In this document: one piece after another, positions 18,017 to 27,845 of the stretch
How positions within the stretch are numbered: position 1 is the first letter of the stretch
Layout of the letters: the number at the start of each line of letters is the position of its first letter
NCBI RefSeq assembly: GCF_000369005.1
Contig: NZ_KB849764.1
Span: 56,448 to 120,447 of the forward strand
Source: Acinetobacter beijerinckii CIP 110307
GTDB lineage: Bacteria; Pseudomonadota; Gammaproteobacteria; Pseudomonadales; Moraxellaceae
DNA: 64,000 nucleotides
Direction of reading: 5' to 3'
Position numbers and translations under genes: made by a program
The notes under the pieces: generated by a model
Told to the model about the DNA's origin: nothing
The model's input: only the letters and a program-made list of their open reading frames with translations
Databases searched by the model: none

Positions 18017-19198
18017 TTAAATTTGAGCTGGAATCAAATCTGGTACCAGTTTAGTTAAGCTCAGACGTTGCTTACCAGCCGATGCACCTAAAAGCACAAA
18101 ACCTCTTAGTGTACCTTCGCTGTCAGTCGCTTTAGCGAGCATACCATCATCAAATTCTTCAGTTTCCCAGTTTACTTCAACTTCTAATGGCGCAGGTAAC
18201 ACCGTTAAAGGCGCTGCTGGTGTTTTCACGGCAACAGGCATTGCAGGATAGTGTACTGCTGTTGTTTGACCACTCAAGGTTTTTGCTAAAGCACGTGCTT
18301 GTTGCATGATAGGCATTACAAACGGTAATAATGTTCCATTCACTTCTGCACAGTCACCAACAGCATAGATATCGGCTTGGTTAGTTTCCAATAATGTATT
18401 GGTGATGATTCCGCGACTTGTTTGAATATTTGCAGCTTTAGCTAAAGATGTATTTGGCTGTAAACCAATCGCCGAAAGCACGATATCTGCGACTAAAGTC
18501 TGACCTGTTGCCAAAGTCACTTCGTAATCTTCGCCATCATTAATTTTCGTTACTTTCTCAACAGTGGTCGATAGAGCGAATTTAATACCTGCTTGTTCTA
18601 AGTTGGTTTTAAACGCATCAGCGACATGATGTGGTAATAAACGACCCAATGGCTGAGGTGCAAGGTCAATTACAGTCACATCATAACTGCTGTGTAATAA
18701 GTCATTTGCAAATTCACAACCGATTAAACCTGCACCTAAAATCACCACACGTTTATCTTTACGTTTGGCTAAATTTTCACGAAATAAACGATAATCAACT
18801 AAAGAGTTCACGACATGAATATCTTCACTGCCATCACCTGAAATTGCTAGACGAATTGGATTTGCCCCAACTGCAAGTACCAGTTTTGAATACGGCTGAG
18901 AAAATGTCTCACCATTTTTTTCTAATCTAATTTCATGCTTTTCGGCATCAATTTCTTTAACCCAAGTCTCAGCTTCAATACGCATATTGAGTTGAGTGCC
19001 CATTTTTGCAGCATCACCCAATGCAATTTGTTCAGGTGCTTTATTTCCTGCAAAAGCATTAGATAGGGTCGGTTTTGCATAGTTTACTGCATCATCCCCA
19101 CAAATCATCACGAGTTCATGTTCTGGACTGAGTTTCCGAAATTCTCGTGCAACGGTATATCCTGCCATGCCCGATCCGATGATGACGATAGGATGCAT
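18017..19198 (-). CDS. rubB: Rubredoxin-NAD(P)H reductase
   Basis: A 393-residue FAD/NAD flavoprotein that passes electrons from NADH to rubredoxin RubA, which then supplies alkane hydroxylase. The N-terminal FAD site is VIIGSGMAGYT, the NAD site is VILGAGLIGCEFA, and YAVGDCAEV is the second FAD motif. The length equals that remembered for ADP1 RubB. The open frame runs further upstream, but the ATG at 19198 has GGAG at proper spacing and puts the dinucleotide fold at the very N terminus, as the family requires. Confidence 0.93.
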   Translation of the reverse strand: MHPIVIIGSGMAGYTVAREFRKLSPEHELVMICGDDAVNYAKPTLSNAFAGNKAPEQIALGDAAKMGTQLNMRIEAETWVKEIDAEKHEIRLEKNGETFSQPYSKLVLAVGANPIRLAISGDGSEDIHVVNSLVDYRLFRENLAKRKDKRVVILGAGLIGCEFANDLLHSSYDVTVIDLAPQPLGRLLPHHVADAFKTNLEQAGIKFALSTTVEKVTKINDGEDYEVTLATGQTLVADIVLSAIGLQPNTSLAKAANIQTSRGIITNTLLETNQADIYAVGDCAEVNGTLLPFVMPIMQQARALAKTLSGQTTAVHYPAMPVAVKTPAAPLTVLPAPLEVEVNWETEEFDDGMLAKATDSEGTLRGFVLLGASAGKQRLSLTKLVPDLIPAQI

Positions 19199-19238
19199 TG
19201 TAATCTCCACTATATTTTCATTTAAAACAAACAATAGG

Positions 19239-19271
19239 AAAAAAAAGACCATGATCACTATCATGGTCTTT
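19239..19271 (-). terminator. Hairpin plus U-run between rubA and rubB (likely attenuator)
   Basis: On the minus strand AAAGACCATGAT and ATCATGGTCTTT form a perfect 12-bp stem with a 4-base loop, followed by eight T residues. It lies directly after the rubA stop and before the rubB ribosome site, so it should end most transcripts after rubA while some read into rubB-estB-oxyR. Confidence 0.8.
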
Positions 19272-19280
19272 AGTATCTAT

Positions 19281-19445
19281 TTAGATTTCAACCATTTCAA
19301 AATCTGCTTTTGAAACGCCGCAATCTGGGCAAGTCCAATCATCAGGAATATCTTCCCATTTAGTACCTGCTGCAATGCCGTCTTGTGGCCAACCATCTGC
19401 TTCGTCGTAAATCCACCCACAAACGATACATTGATATTTTTTCAT
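19281..19445 (-). CDS. rubA: Rubredoxin A
   Basis: A 54-residue iron protein that carries single electrons from RubB to alkane hydroxylase. It begins [18 protein letters not shown] and holds the two CxxCG loops, CIVCG (C6, C9) and CPDCG (C39, C42), that bind one iron. It is first in rubA-rubB-estB-oxyR, and a hairpin terminator-like element follows it. No alkane hydroxylase gene is in the window; in ADP1 that gene also lies elsewhere. Confidence 0.95.
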   Translation of the reverse strand: MKKYQCIVCGWIYDEADGWPQDGIAAGTKWEDIPDDWTCPDCGVSKADFEMVEI

Positions 19446-19790
19446 GTGACTCTCCAAACTGATAGGTGTGATGTCGTGCCTTTCAGTAAACTATTCCATA
19501 ATGTCGCTACGATCGCTGCAATAGAACAAACTTGTGTTGATCAGGAGTTGATTTTTACGCAGAACGACTTTTAAGTAAAGTAAATGCAAGAGTTTAATCA
19601 TTTATAAAAAAACTAATATGGCAATTCAATCTGAAACTATTGTAATTTGAGCAATTACTCTAATTTTTTATTGTGTTTTTAGTCGATTGTTACGATAAAA
19701 ATAACCAATGTATGAGTTTGGTTTGAATAAAAAATAAACATTTGAAATTATAATATGATGGATTATGAAAATAAAAATGGAGAATAATTT
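19446..19790. other. Divergent intergenic region between rubA and the SRPBCC gene
   Basis: These 345 bases carry the 5' regions of the two divergent genes. I see no coding signal and no convincing promoter pair. GATCGCTGCAAT near 19513 includes a short palindrome, but nothing assigns it a role. Confidence 0.5.
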
Positions 19791-20234
19791 ATGGAAACCT
19801 TGTCGTTTGATATAAAAATTTATGCATCCCCGCAACGCGTATGGGACATTTTATGGACTAAAGAAACCTATCAAGATTGGACTAAATTTTTCTCATGCAG
19901 TTCGACTATGCAAAGTGATTGGACTGTTGGCGGTCAGACACGTTTCTTTGATGGAGAAGGAAACGGTATGATTTCAACCATTGAAAATATTGATCAGCCT
20001 AAAGAAATTGTCTTTAAACATTTAGGCATGATCCAGAATGGTAAAGAGGACTTTGATAGTGAGGAAGTTAAGTCATGGGCTGGCTCATTGGAAAAATATT
20101 TATTATTTGATTTGGATGGGATAACCCAATTGCATGTCGAAGTTGATATTCAGCCTGAATATACTGAAATGATGAATAAAGGATTTGATCAGGGGCTAGC
20201 ACTCGTCAAACATTTAGCTGAGAAAGATAGTTAA
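19791..20234 (+). CDS. SRPBCC (START/Bet v1-like) domain protein
   Basis: A 147-residue soluble protein made of one SRPBCC fold, related to the AHSA1/polyketide-cyclase group: SFDIKIYASPQRVWDILWT is the usual first strand and helix, WTVGGQTRF and IDQPKEIVFKH are the central strands, and the C-terminal helix runs from about residue 128. These proteins bind hydrophobic ligands; no ligand is indicated here. GGAGAATAATTT gives a good ribosome site. It stands alone between the rub operon and lysS. Confidence 0.75.
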   Translation: METLSFDIKIYASPQRVWDILWTKETYQDWTKFFSCSSTMQSDWTVGGQTRFFDGEGNGMISTIENIDQPKEIVFKHLGMIQNGKEDFDSEEVKSWAGSLEKYLLFDLDGITQLHVEVDIQPEYTEMMNKGFDQGLALVKHLAEKDS

Positions 20235-20388
20235 GTAAATTCAAAAATTTTAAGAAAATGCAGATATTAAAGTTATCCAATAGATACAAATATTTGCTTT
20301 TTTCTTATTAATGTCATTCAAATGCTGCGAAAATAGCTTTTGATCTGTTATTCTATGCGACTTCAAATTTACTTAGATCGAGGCAGAG

Positions 20389-21915
20389 ATGACGCAACAA
20401 AACGCTCAATCGAATTCAGAACAAATACTTTCCGAAAACGATTTAATCGCACAGCGTCATGCCAAATTGAAGCAAATTCAAGAGAATGCAAAACAAACAG
20501 GTAAGAGCCCTTGGCCAAATACCTTTAAACGTGAGCATTATACTGGCGATTTGCAAGAACAATTTAAAGATCAAGATAAAGCGCAAATTGAAGGCGCTGA
20601 AAAAGTTTATGTCAAAGTTGCTGGTCGTGTGATGTTAAACCGTGGGTCATTCATTGTGATCCAAGACATGACAGGTCGTATTCAACTTTATGTAGATCGT
20701 AAAGGTTTACCAGCTGATATTTTAGAAACGATCAAAAGTTTAGACCTTGGCGATATTATCGCTGCTGAAGGCTATATTGGTCGTTCGGGCAAAGGTGACT
20801 TATATGTTCATCTTGAAGGTTTTGAATTACTGACTAAATCATTACGCCCACTCCCAGACAAATTTCATGGTTTAACCGATACTGAAGCGAAATATCGTAA
20901 ACGTTATTTAGATTTGATCGTAAATGAAGACACACGTAAAACCTTTGAAATTCGTGCCAAAGTGGTTGCAGGTATTCGTGCCTTTTTGACCAATGAGCGT
21001 TTCATGGAAGTTGAAACGCCAATGATGCATGTGATTCCGGGTGGTGCTTCAGCAAAACCATTTGTAACGCATCATAATGCTTTAGATATGGAGCTTTACT
21101 TACGTATCGCGCCAGAACTCTATTTAAAACGCCTTGTGGTGGGTGGTTTTGAACGTGTGTTTGAGATTAACCGTAACTTCCGAAATGAAGGGGTTTCAAC
21201 ACGTCATAACCCTGAATTTACCATGATTGAATTCTATCAAGCTTATGCAGATTACAAAGACTTGATGGAACTGACTGAAAATATGCTTGAGAAATTGGCA
21301 GTAGATATCTTAGGTTCTACTGATGTGCCTTATGGTGAAGAAGTATATAGCTTCAAAGGTCCATATAAGAAAATCTCAATGTTTGATGCCATTCTTGAAC
21401 ACAATCCTGATTTTACTGCTGAAAATGTCAATGATCGTGAGTTCTTGGCAAACTTCACACAAGACGTATTGAAAGAAAAAGTGAAGCCTGGTTTTGGTTT
21501 AGGTAAGTTACAGACTATCGTTTTTGAAGAAACGGTAGAAACGAAACTACGTCAGCCTACTTTTATTACTGAGTATCCTGCTGAAACTTCACCGCTTGCA
21601 CGTCGTAATGATGAAAATCCACATATTACAGACCGTTTTGAGTTCTTTATTGGTGGACGTGAATTGGCAAACGGTTTCTCTGAGTTAAATGATCCAATTG
21701 ATCAAGCAGAACGTTTCCAAGCACAAGTTGAAGAAAAAGATGCCGGTGATGATGAAGCAATGCATTATGACGCAGACTTTATCGAAGCTTTAGAATATGG
21801 TTTGCCACCTACAGCGGGTCAAGGGATCGGTATTGATCGTTTGGTGATGCTATTTGCTAATGCACCAAGTATCCGTGATGTACTGTTATTCCCACATATG
21901 CGTCGTAAAGATTAA
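20389..21915 (+). CDS. lysS: Lysyl-tRNA synthetase, class II
   Basis: A 508-residue aminoacyl-tRNA synthetase. The N-terminal OB fold binds the anticodon ([12 protein letters not shown] near residue 80), followed by motif 1 ([11 protein letters not shown]), motif 2 ([18 protein letters not shown]) and motif 3 ([19 protein letters not shown]). The size matches bacterial LysRS. The start has CGAGGCAG just upstream. A strong terminator follows, so it is probably a single-gene unit. Confidence 0.97.
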   Translation: MTQQNAQSNSEQILSENDLIAQRHAKLKQIQENAKQTGKSPWPNTFKREHYTGDLQEQFKDQDKAQIEGAEKVYVKVAGRVMLNRGSFIVIQDMTGRIQLYVDRKGLPADILETIKSLDLGDIIAAEGYIGRSGKGDLYVHLEGFELLTKSLRPLPDKFHGLTDTEAKYRKRYLDLIVNEDTRKTFEIRAKVVAGIRAFLTNERFMEVETPMMHVIPGGASAKPFVTHHNALDMELYLRIAPELYLKRLVVGGFERVFEINRNFRNEGVSTRHNPEFTMIEFYQAYADYKDLMELTENMLEKLAVDILGSTDVPYGEEVYSFKGPYKKISMFDAILEHNPDFTAENVNDREFLANFTQDVLKEKVKPGFGLGKLQTIVFEETVETKLRQPTFITEYPAETSPLARRNDENPHITDRFEFFIGGRELANGFSELNDPIDQAERFQAQVEEKDAGDDEAMHYDADFIEALEYGLPPTAGQGIGIDRLVMLFANAPSIRDVLLFPHMRRKD

Positions 21916-21931
21916 TAGTTTTAAATAATTC

Positions 21932-21966
21932 AAAAAAGCCACTCAAGTCGAGTGGCTTTTGTTTAT
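21932..21966 (+). terminator. Intrinsic terminator of lysS
   Basis: AAAAGCCACTC and GAGTGGCTTTT form the stem with a 5-base loop, followed by a T-rich tract. Confidence 0.88.
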
Positions 21967-22061
21967 TCAGTTAAGAATTGTAATTGTTTGGTTTGAAGAT
22001 TGAAAAATCAGCTCAAAAAAACGATCATGTGTCCATAAATAAATTTGAGAACAGTCTGGAC

Positions 22062-23504
22062 ATGTTTTTAAAAAAATCGCTTTATATCGCGTTATTTGCG
22101 ACTCTTTCTTCTACAGTATTTGCACAAGGCATTGTGTTAAATGATGAAAATTTAAGAACAGACCTGAATTGGTTAAACCAACAAGGTGTCATTCAAATCA
22201 GCACATCTACTTGGCCGATGAGTGGGGATGAAATTAAACGTGCCTTATCGCAAGCAAAGGTGAGTAATAATACGCAACAGAAAGTGATTGATTCGGTTGT
22301 ACATGCACTACACGCTGATAATGCAACCGTCAAAGTGGGTTTACATGCGGGCACTGATGTGAAAACAGTTCCTCAAGCATTTGGCGATAGTCAAAAATCA
22401 CAATATCAACTTGCTGCTGAATTGAATGTTGGTGGTGAAAACTGGGATGCTAAACTGCGTGTCAATGGTGAAAAAGATCCACTAATTGATAATGGACATG
22501 ATGCCAATGTTGAAGGTTCGTATATCGCAGGCAAACTTTGGAATCAATGGATAATTGCAGGTCAAATCCCAACTTATTGGGGGCCTGGACATGATGGTAG
22601 TTTGATTCGTGGCGATGCAAGTCGTCCTGTTTATGGTGTTACAGCGCAACGTGCTGTACAAAATGCTTTTGAAACAAAGTGGTTATCGTGGATTGGTCCT
22701 TGGCAGTATCAAGCATTTGCTGGTCAATTAGATGACTATAAGGCTGTACCTGATGCAAAATTGATTGGTCTGCGATTAACTGCTCAACCTTTACCCTATT
22801 TAGAACTGGGTGCTTCTCGAGCTATTCAATGGGGCGGTGAAGGACGTTCTGAAAGCTTAGATTCTTTGTGGAATGCAATTAAAGGGAATGACAATTTTGA
22901 CACGTCGGATCAAGATATATCAAATCAGATTGCAGGATTTGATGCTCGATTATCATTACTGCCTTTATTAAATGTACCAATAAGCTTATATACTCAATTT
23001 GTTGGTGAAGATGAAGCTGGTGGGCTACCTGCTAAATATATGTACCTTGGTGGTGCTGATTTTTCATCAAGCTATAAAAATATGCCATACCAACTTTATG
23101 CTGAATGGGCGGATACTCGTACCAATGGTGAAGTAAAACGTATTTCTTATAGCCACCACGTTTATCGAGATGGGTATTACCAACATGGTTTTCCGTTAGG
23201 TCATGCGATGGGCGGTGATGGCCAAATGTATTCAGTCGGTGGTGATATTCGTTTTGATGTCATGAATCGTATAAATGGACGTGTTATATATGCAAAAGTC
23301 AATCAATCTGACTTAGCAATCAATGCTGCATTTTCGAAACAAGATACTGTAAAAGGTCTGGACTTAACTTGGACACATTATTTAAAACCAACAATTCCAT
23401 TAAAAGTGAATGGCTGGGTCAGTGATTCGGATGTAAATGGAAATGATGGCGGTGTTTCAGTTGGCGTGGAAATTCCATTGGAAAAAAATATGTTCCGCTT
23501 TTAA
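22062..23504 (+). CDS. wzi: Wzi-like capsule assembly outer-membrane protein
   Basis: A 480-residue outer-membrane barrel with an N-terminal signal ending SSTVFA-Q. The mature start LNDENLRTDLNWLNQQGVIQISTSTWPMS and the segment IIAGQIPTYWGPGHDGSLIRG match the Wzi family, which binds capsular polysaccharide at the cell surface; E. coli Wzi is similar in size. The frame is open from a TTG at 21984, but the ATG at 22062 is chosen because it starts the signal peptide. It ends in MFRF with a terminal aromatic residue typical of barrel proteins. It is not within a capsule gene cluster here. Confidence 0.78.
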   Translation: MFLKKSLYIALFATLSSTVFAQGIVLNDENLRTDLNWLNQQGVIQISTSTWPMSGDEIKRALSQAKVSNNTQQKVIDSVVHALHADNATVKVGLHAGTDVKTVPQAFGDSQKSQYQLAAELNVGGENWDAKLRVNGEKDPLIDNGHDANVEGSYIAGKLWNQWIIAGQIPTYWGPGHDGSLIRGDASRPVYGVTAQRAVQNAFETKWLSWIGPWQYQAFAGQLDDYKAVPDAKLIGLRLTAQPLPYLELGASRAIQWGGEGRSESLDSLWNAIKGNDNFDTSDQDISNQIAGFDARLSLLPLLNVPISLYTQFVGEDEAGGLPAKYMYLGGADFSSSYKNMPYQLYAEWADTRTNGEVKRISYSHHVYRDGYYQHGFPLGHAMGGDGQMYSVGGDIRFDVMNRINGRVIYAKVNQSDLAINAAFSKQDTVKGLDLTWTHYLKPTIPLKVNGWVSDSDVNGNDGGVSVGVEIPLEKNMFRF

Positions 23505-23516
23505 GCAATATTAATT

Positions 23517-23546
23517 AAAAAAGAAGCCGTTATGGCTTCTTTTTTA
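23517..23546 (+). terminator. Intrinsic terminator of wzi
   Basis: AAAAAAGAAGCC and GGCTTCTTTTTT form the stem around a GTTAT loop, with a T tail. Confidence 0.88.
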
Positions 23547-23734
23547 TGTCAATTCATCTGAAATAAAATTTTGGTCATCATCTTTTTTATATCTATACAT
23601 ATCACAATTTTGCATATTCATATGAAAAAACAAGCTAAAGAACTCGATCTAAATTATTATAATAGATAAACTTTACTAGATTGCTCATTTGTTCACTAGT
23701 AAGAATATCGATATCACGAAAAATTGGAGTTGTT

Positions 23735-23833
23735 ATGATACTCGTTCCTCCACACGGTCTTCCAAGTGGTGGTTTAATACCACTTATAGATTTTATGGGT
23801 AGCATGGAAAAGGAGGGATATGTACATGACTGA
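23735..23833 (+). CDS. Small leader ORF (32 codons) overlapping cysD, resembling the N terminus of ATP sulfurylase Sat
   Basis: An ATG with TTGGAGT five bases before it opens a 32-codon frame beginning [17 protein letters not shown] and ending GYVHD. It spans the cysD ribosome site and stops eight bases inside cysD, so its translation could control cysD. The start (LVPPHG, GLIPL) and end ([11 protein letters not shown]) recall two separated parts of the N-terminal domain of the single-subunit ATP sulfurylase Sat, an isofunctional enzyme of CysDN. It may be a deletion remnant or a leader peptide; neither has been shown. Confidence 0.5.
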   Translation: MILVPPHGLPSGGLIPLIDFMGSMEKEGYVHD

Positions 23834-24734
23834 AAATAGATTAACGCACCTCAAGCAACTTGAGGCTGAAAGTATTCATATTATTCGTGAAGTTGCAGCT
23901 GAATTTGAAAATCCTGTCATGCTTTATTCAATTGGCAAAGATTCAGCAGTCATGCTACATCTTGCAATGAAAGCATTTTATCCTGCAAAACTTCCATTTC
24001 CACTTCTGCATGTAGATACGGGATGGAAGTTTAAAGACATGATCACTTTCCGTGACAACATGGCAAAAACACATGGTTTTGATTTGATCGTACATCAGAA
24101 CAAAGAAGGTCGTGATGCAGGGATTAACCCATTTGATCATGGTAGTTCAAAATATACCGACATCATGAAAACTCAGGGTTTAAAACAAGCATTAGATAAA
24201 TACCAGTTTGATGCTGCATTTGGTGGCGCACGTCGTGATGAAGAAAAATCACGTGCGAAAGAGCGTGTTTATTCATTCCGTGATACGAAGCATCGCTGGG
24301 ATCCAAAGAACCAACGTCCAGAACTTTGGAATCTTTACAATGGTAAAGTGAACAAAGGTGAAAGTATCCGTGTTTTCCCTTTATCTAACTGGACTGAGTT
24401 AGATATTTGGCAGTATATCTATTTAGAAAATATTCAACTGGTTCCTCTATACTTCTCGGCGGTACGCCCAGTTGTAGAGCGTAGCGGTACGTTAATCATG
24501 GTCGATGATGAGCGTATGCGTTTAAAAGAAGGTGAAGTTCCTCAAATGAAATCGGTACGTTTCCGTACACTTGGCTGTTACCCATTAACAGGTGCAGTTG
24601 AGTCAGAGGCGGATACATTACCTGAAATTATCCAAGAAATGCTTTTGGCTACCAGCTCAGAGCGTCAGGGTCGTATGATTGATCATGATGAAGCTGGCTC
24701 AATGGAAAAGAAAAAGCAGGAAGGTTATTTCTAA
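23826..24734 (+). CDS. cysD: Sulfate adenylyltransferase subunit 2
   Basis: A 302-residue ATP pyrophosphatase that with CysN makes adenosine 5'-phosphosulfate from sulfate and ATP, the first step of sulfate assimilation. [15 protein letters not shown] is the PP-loop; [16 protein letters not shown] and [16 protein letters not shown] are conserved. The start is taken at the second ATG (23826): AAGGAGGG stands nine bases before it but only three before the ATG at 23820, and this gives exactly the length of E. coli CysD. cysN follows 85 bases later. Confidence 0.96.
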   Translation: MTENRLTHLKQLEAESIHIIREVAAEFENPVMLYSIGKDSAVMLHLAMKAFYPAKLPFPLLHVDTGWKFKDMITFRDNMAKTHGFDLIVHQNKEGRDAGINPFDHGSSKYTDIMKTQGLKQALDKYQFDAAFGGARRDEEKSRAKERVYSFRDTKHRWDPKNQRPELWNLYNGKVNKGESIRVFPLSNWTELDIWQYIYLENIQLVPLYFSAVRPVVERSGTLIMVDDERMRLKEGEVPQMKSVRFRTLGCYPLTGAVESEADTLPEIIQEMLLATSSERQGRMIDHDEAGSMEKKKQEGYF

Positions 24735-24748
24735 TTTCCTTAAGCAAG

Positions 24749-24806
24749 TCCCTCTTTTTTAACAGAGGGATTTAGGGAGATTACAAAATTCGATTTCAAA
24801 TTTTGT
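24749..24806 (+). other. Two stem-loops between cysD and cysN
   Basis: TCCCTC/GAGGGA (24749-24770) and ACAAAATT/AATTTTGT (24783-24806) form two hairpins in the 85-base gap. The second ends directly before the GGAG ribosome site of cysN at 24807, so it could affect cysN translation or protect the mRNA end. Confidence 0.4.
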
Positions 24807-24819
24807 GGAGTTTTGAGCA

Positions 24820-26433
24820 ATGTCTCATCAATCAGATCTTATTAGCCAAGATATTTTGGCATATTTAAAACAGCACGAAAATAAAGACCTTTTGCGCTTC
24901 TTGACTTGCGGTAACGTCGATGATGGTAAATCAACGCTAATTGGTCGTTTGCTTTATGATTCAAAGTTGATCTATGAAGATCAATTACAAGCAGTAACGC
25001 GTGATAGTAAAAAAGTAGGTACAACAGGCGATGCACCTGATCTTGCTTTACTTGTTGACGGTTTACAAGCTGAACGTGAACAGGGTATTACGATTGATGT
25101 AGCCTATCGCTATTTCTCTACAGAGAAGCGTAAGTTCATTATTGCCGATACCCCAGGACATGAACAATATACGCGTAATATGGCAACAGGTGCATCAACG
25201 GCTGATCTAGCGATTATCTTGATTGATGCGCGTTATGGTGTGCAAACACAAACTCGTCGTCATACTTTTATTGCAAGTTTGCTCGGTATTAAAAATATCG
25301 TTGTTGCGATCAATAAAATGGACTTGGTTGAGTTTTCTGAAGCTCGATTCAATGAAATCCAAGTTGAATATGATGCATTCTTGAATCAACTGGGTGATCG
25401 CCGTCCAGAGAATATTTTATTCGTTCCGATTTCAGCATTGAATGGCGACAACGTTGTTAATGCATCTGCAAGTACGCCATGGTACAAGGGTCAAACCTTG
25501 ATGAGCATTCTTGAATCAGTGGAAATTAAGCGTGATTCAAATAAAAAAGAATTCCGTTTTCCAGTTCAGTATGTGAACCGCCCAAATCTTGATTTTCGTG
25601 GTTTTGCGGGTACGATCGCGCTTGGTGAAATTAATGTTGGCGATGAAATCGTTGCTTTGCCTTCAGGAAAAAAATCGACCGTTAAAGAGATTGTTACTTT
25701 CGATGGAAATCTTGAGCAAGCAGTTGCAGGTCAAGCGGTTACTTTGACCTTAAATGATGAAATTGATATTTCACGTGGTAATGTTTTGGTTCGTGCAGGT
25801 GAGCAACCGCTTATTTCACGCAGTGTTCGCGCATCTGTGGTATGGATGAATGAACATCCTTTAGTGAAAGGTAAACTATACAACGTTAAAATCGGTACAC
25901 AGACCGTTCCTGCAAAAGTGAGTGCGATCAATTACCGTGTCAATGTAAATACACTTGAACATACTCAAGTTGAAGAACTTGAGTTGAATGCAATTGCAGA
26001 TCTTGTAATTGAGTTTGATGCTCCAGTCGTGTTTGATCAATATCAAGATAGCCGTTATACAGGTTCATTCATTTTTATTGACCGTCTAAGCAATGTTACG
26101 GTTGGTGCAGGTATGGTTGAAGCTGCTGTAGAGTGGACTGCACATAGTAATCCAGTCACTGCGGAAGATCGTGCTGCTCGCTTAGGTCAGAAACCAGCTG
26201 TGATTGGTGTTTCTGCACAGTTAATCAGAAATGCACAAGCTTTAGAAAGCTTATTGATCCAACAGGGTGTAGTTGCGATTGCGAAAGCAAATTTAACTGC
26301 TGAGCAAATTGGATTGTTACGTGAAACAGGTGTTGTAGTTATTACGACAACTGTGGAAGGAACCGATACTGAAATCACTGCTGAAACGATTGAAGAAGCA
26401 GCTGAAAAAGTTGTGGAATTGGTTCGTCTTTAA
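24820..26433 (+). CDS. cysN: Sulfate adenylyltransferase subunit 1 (GTPase) with a C-terminal extension
   Basis: A 537-residue GTPase that drives APS synthesis by CysD. G-motifs are GNVDDGKST (P-loop), DTPGHEQYT and NKMDL; two beta-barrel domains follow to about residue 450. E. coli CysN is about 475 residues. From about 465 there is an extra segment ([16 protein letters not shown] to the end) in the place where CysNC fusions carry APS kinase. It has no P-loop, so it is not a working kinase. The start has GGAG nine bases before it. Confidence 0.95.
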   Translation: MSHQSDLISQDILAYLKQHENKDLLRFLTCGNVDDGKSTLIGRLLYDSKLIYEDQLQAVTRDSKKVGTTGDAPDLALLVDGLQAEREQGITIDVAYRYFSTEKRKFIIADTPGHEQYTRNMATGASTADLAIILIDARYGVQTQTRRHTFIASLLGIKNIVVAINKMDLVEFSEARFNEIQVEYDAFLNQLGDRRPENILFVPISALNGDNVVNASASTPWYKGQTLMSILESVEIKRDSNKKEFRFPVQYVNRPNLDFRGFAGTIALGEINVGDEIVALPSGKKSTVKEIVTFDGNLEQAVAGQAVTLTLNDEIDISRGNVLVRAGEQPLISRSVRASVVWMNEHPLVKGKLYNVKIGTQTVPAKVSAINYRVNVNTLEHTQVEELELNAIADLVIEFDAPVVFDQYQDSRYTGSFIFIDRLSNVTVGAGMVEAAVEWTAHSNPVTAEDRAARLGQKPAVIGVSAQLIRNAQALESLLIQQGVVAIAKANLTAEQIGLLRETGVVVITTTVEGTDTEITAETIEEAAEKVVELVRL

Positions 26434-26450
26434 TTGACTGAATTGATTTC

Positions 26451-26477
26451 GAAAAACCCGCGTAAGCGGGTTTTTTA
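26451..26477 (+). terminator. Intrinsic terminator of cysDN
   Basis: AAAAACCCGC and GCGGGTTTTTT with a GTAA loop and T tail. Confidence 0.9.
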
Positions 26478-26496
26478 TGTGCAGAATATGAATTAA

Positions 26497-27048
26497 TTAG
26501 AATGCATAAGTTGATAATTTGAGAATATATTGATGGATTTCCTTTGGATAATCTTGAATTATCTTTAAAAAGACTTCCCGATCACCTTGATATAAAGCAC
26601 GGGCTGCCTCTTCATAATTTGGCATATTACCTGACATGGCAGACATAAAGCGGTCAGTGGCTTGTCTAGCGAGCATGATATTGCTTTCAGAAGCTGGGTC
26701 ATTCAGCTCTTTATCAATCAATTTACGAATTACAGCAGATGCACTCGAATTCTGTTGATCTAACCAATCCCAATGTTTTTTCTGTAAGGTAACTTCACGA
26801 GAGATAACACCAAGTTTTGGTCGTCCAACCTTTTTAGCTGGCTCAAGTTCACTGTAACGCTGCTGAATTTCTTGATCAGAACCAATAATATCGAGATCAA
26901 TCTGTTGACCAGTCTGATCATTAAAAATCAAAATATTCTGAGTGGTTTCTGAATTCTTTTTAATCTTTAACGCAACTTCCGCAATGCATCCATTGGTGAA
27001 AAATGTATGACCTAAAAAGGCAGTATAAGTTGTTATTTCGGTATTCAT
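26497..27048 (-). CDS. DUF2239 family protein
   Basis: A 183-residue soluble protein matching DUF2239 through GRPKLGVISREVTLQKKHWDWLDQQ (from about residue 75) and the following RKLIDKEL. The central block, a basic GRPK followed by a short strand and helices, looks like a ribbon-helix-helix type DNA-binding segment, which is inference. The C-terminal half is helical. There is no signal or membrane segment. It is a single gene, convergent with cysDN, and its function is not known. Confidence 0.65.
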   Translation of the reverse strand: MNTEITTYTAFLGHTFFTNGCIAEVALKIKKNSETTQNILIFNDQTGQQIDLDIIGSDQEIQQRYSELEPAKKVGRPKLGVISREVTLQKKHWDWLDQQNSSASAVIRKLIDKELNDPASESNIMLARQATDRFMSAMSGNMPNYEEAARALYQGDREVFLKIIQDYPKEIHQYILKLSTYAF

Positions 27049-27265
27049 TTTCTTTGGGTTATTTTATACGGGTAAAATAATATTATCAGGGTAAAAATAA
27101 TTATGCAAATAAATAAGGCTTAAAAAAATTTGATTACATTGGAGAGCAAGTTCTGGAATCTGACATAAAAAATGAAGCAGATAGAATGCCAATTTTTAAT
27201 TTTGTTCTGCTTTGATATCGCTTTTATGAGACAATGTTTTTTTATTTTTGTGTATTAGGACTCCT

Positions 27266-27781
27266 ATGATTGAGCAATCTCCTGAATCTTTAAGCGATAT
27301 CGAAATTTTAGACATCTTACAGTCTATGAAAAAAGATAAGCTGGATACGGAAGCAAATGAGATTATCCGTAATGGGGGAAAGGCAGGGCGTCAAGAAGCA
27401 CATAAACAAGCATTGGTTGCGCTGAATACAAGTTTTGAAGAAAAATTTGTAGAAGCTGTAACACTAGCATTAGGTTTAAATGCAGGACAGGCTAAAAAAA
27501 TCCGTTATAAAAAAGACCGTATTCGTATTTTAAAAGTACGTGGGATTGATTATCTTGCTATTGATGGTGCCGAAACAGCACAAGTTTTATCTCAAGTTGC
27601 CCAAGCCATCAGTCGTGAAGATGCAATTGTAACTGAAGGATTGCACAATATTTTTCCATTTTGGAAAGAAGGGTGGCCTATGGTTCAGTTCGATAATGCA
27701 TATAAAATTCTATCTGAAGATATCGCGATACATTACCAAGCAACGTTAGATGATTTAATTTCACTTTACGGTGGAAATTAA
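27266..27781 (+). CDS. Hypothetical protein, 171 residues
   Basis: I do not recognise this family. The protein is soluble and charged, with no signal or membrane segment. It has a helical N-terminal half (SLSDIEILDILQSMKKDKLD, then an Ala/Glu-rich stretch) and a C-terminal half with IRILKVRGIDYLAID and FPFWKEGWPMVQFD. The ATG at 27266 with AGGA upstream is chosen over the TTG at 27248 that opens the frame. It lies 64 bases before the L7/L12-like gene on the same strand, so the two may be cotranscribed. Confidence 0.6.
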   Translation: MIEQSPESLSDIEILDILQSMKKDKLDTEANEIIRNGGKAGRQEAHKQALVALNTSFEEKFVEAVTLALGLNAGQAKKIRYKKDRIRILKVRGIDYLAIDGAETAQVLSQVAQAISREDAIVTEGLHNIFPFWKEGWPMVQFDNAYKILSEDIAIHYQATLDDLISLYGGN

Positions 27782-27845
27782 ATTTTTAAAATTGATTTAA
27801 TTTAATCAATACAGATGAATTTAAAATAACAAGGATGTTAATTTG

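Noticed and set aside
19383..19574. Plus-strand ORF over the 5' half of rubA
   Set aside because: The opposite strand encodes an intact rubredoxin with both iron-binding loops, so this frame is a shadow.
26213..26433. CysN C-terminal tail as an APS kinase (CysNC fusion)
   Set aside because: There is no Walker A motif and the tail is far shorter than CysC.
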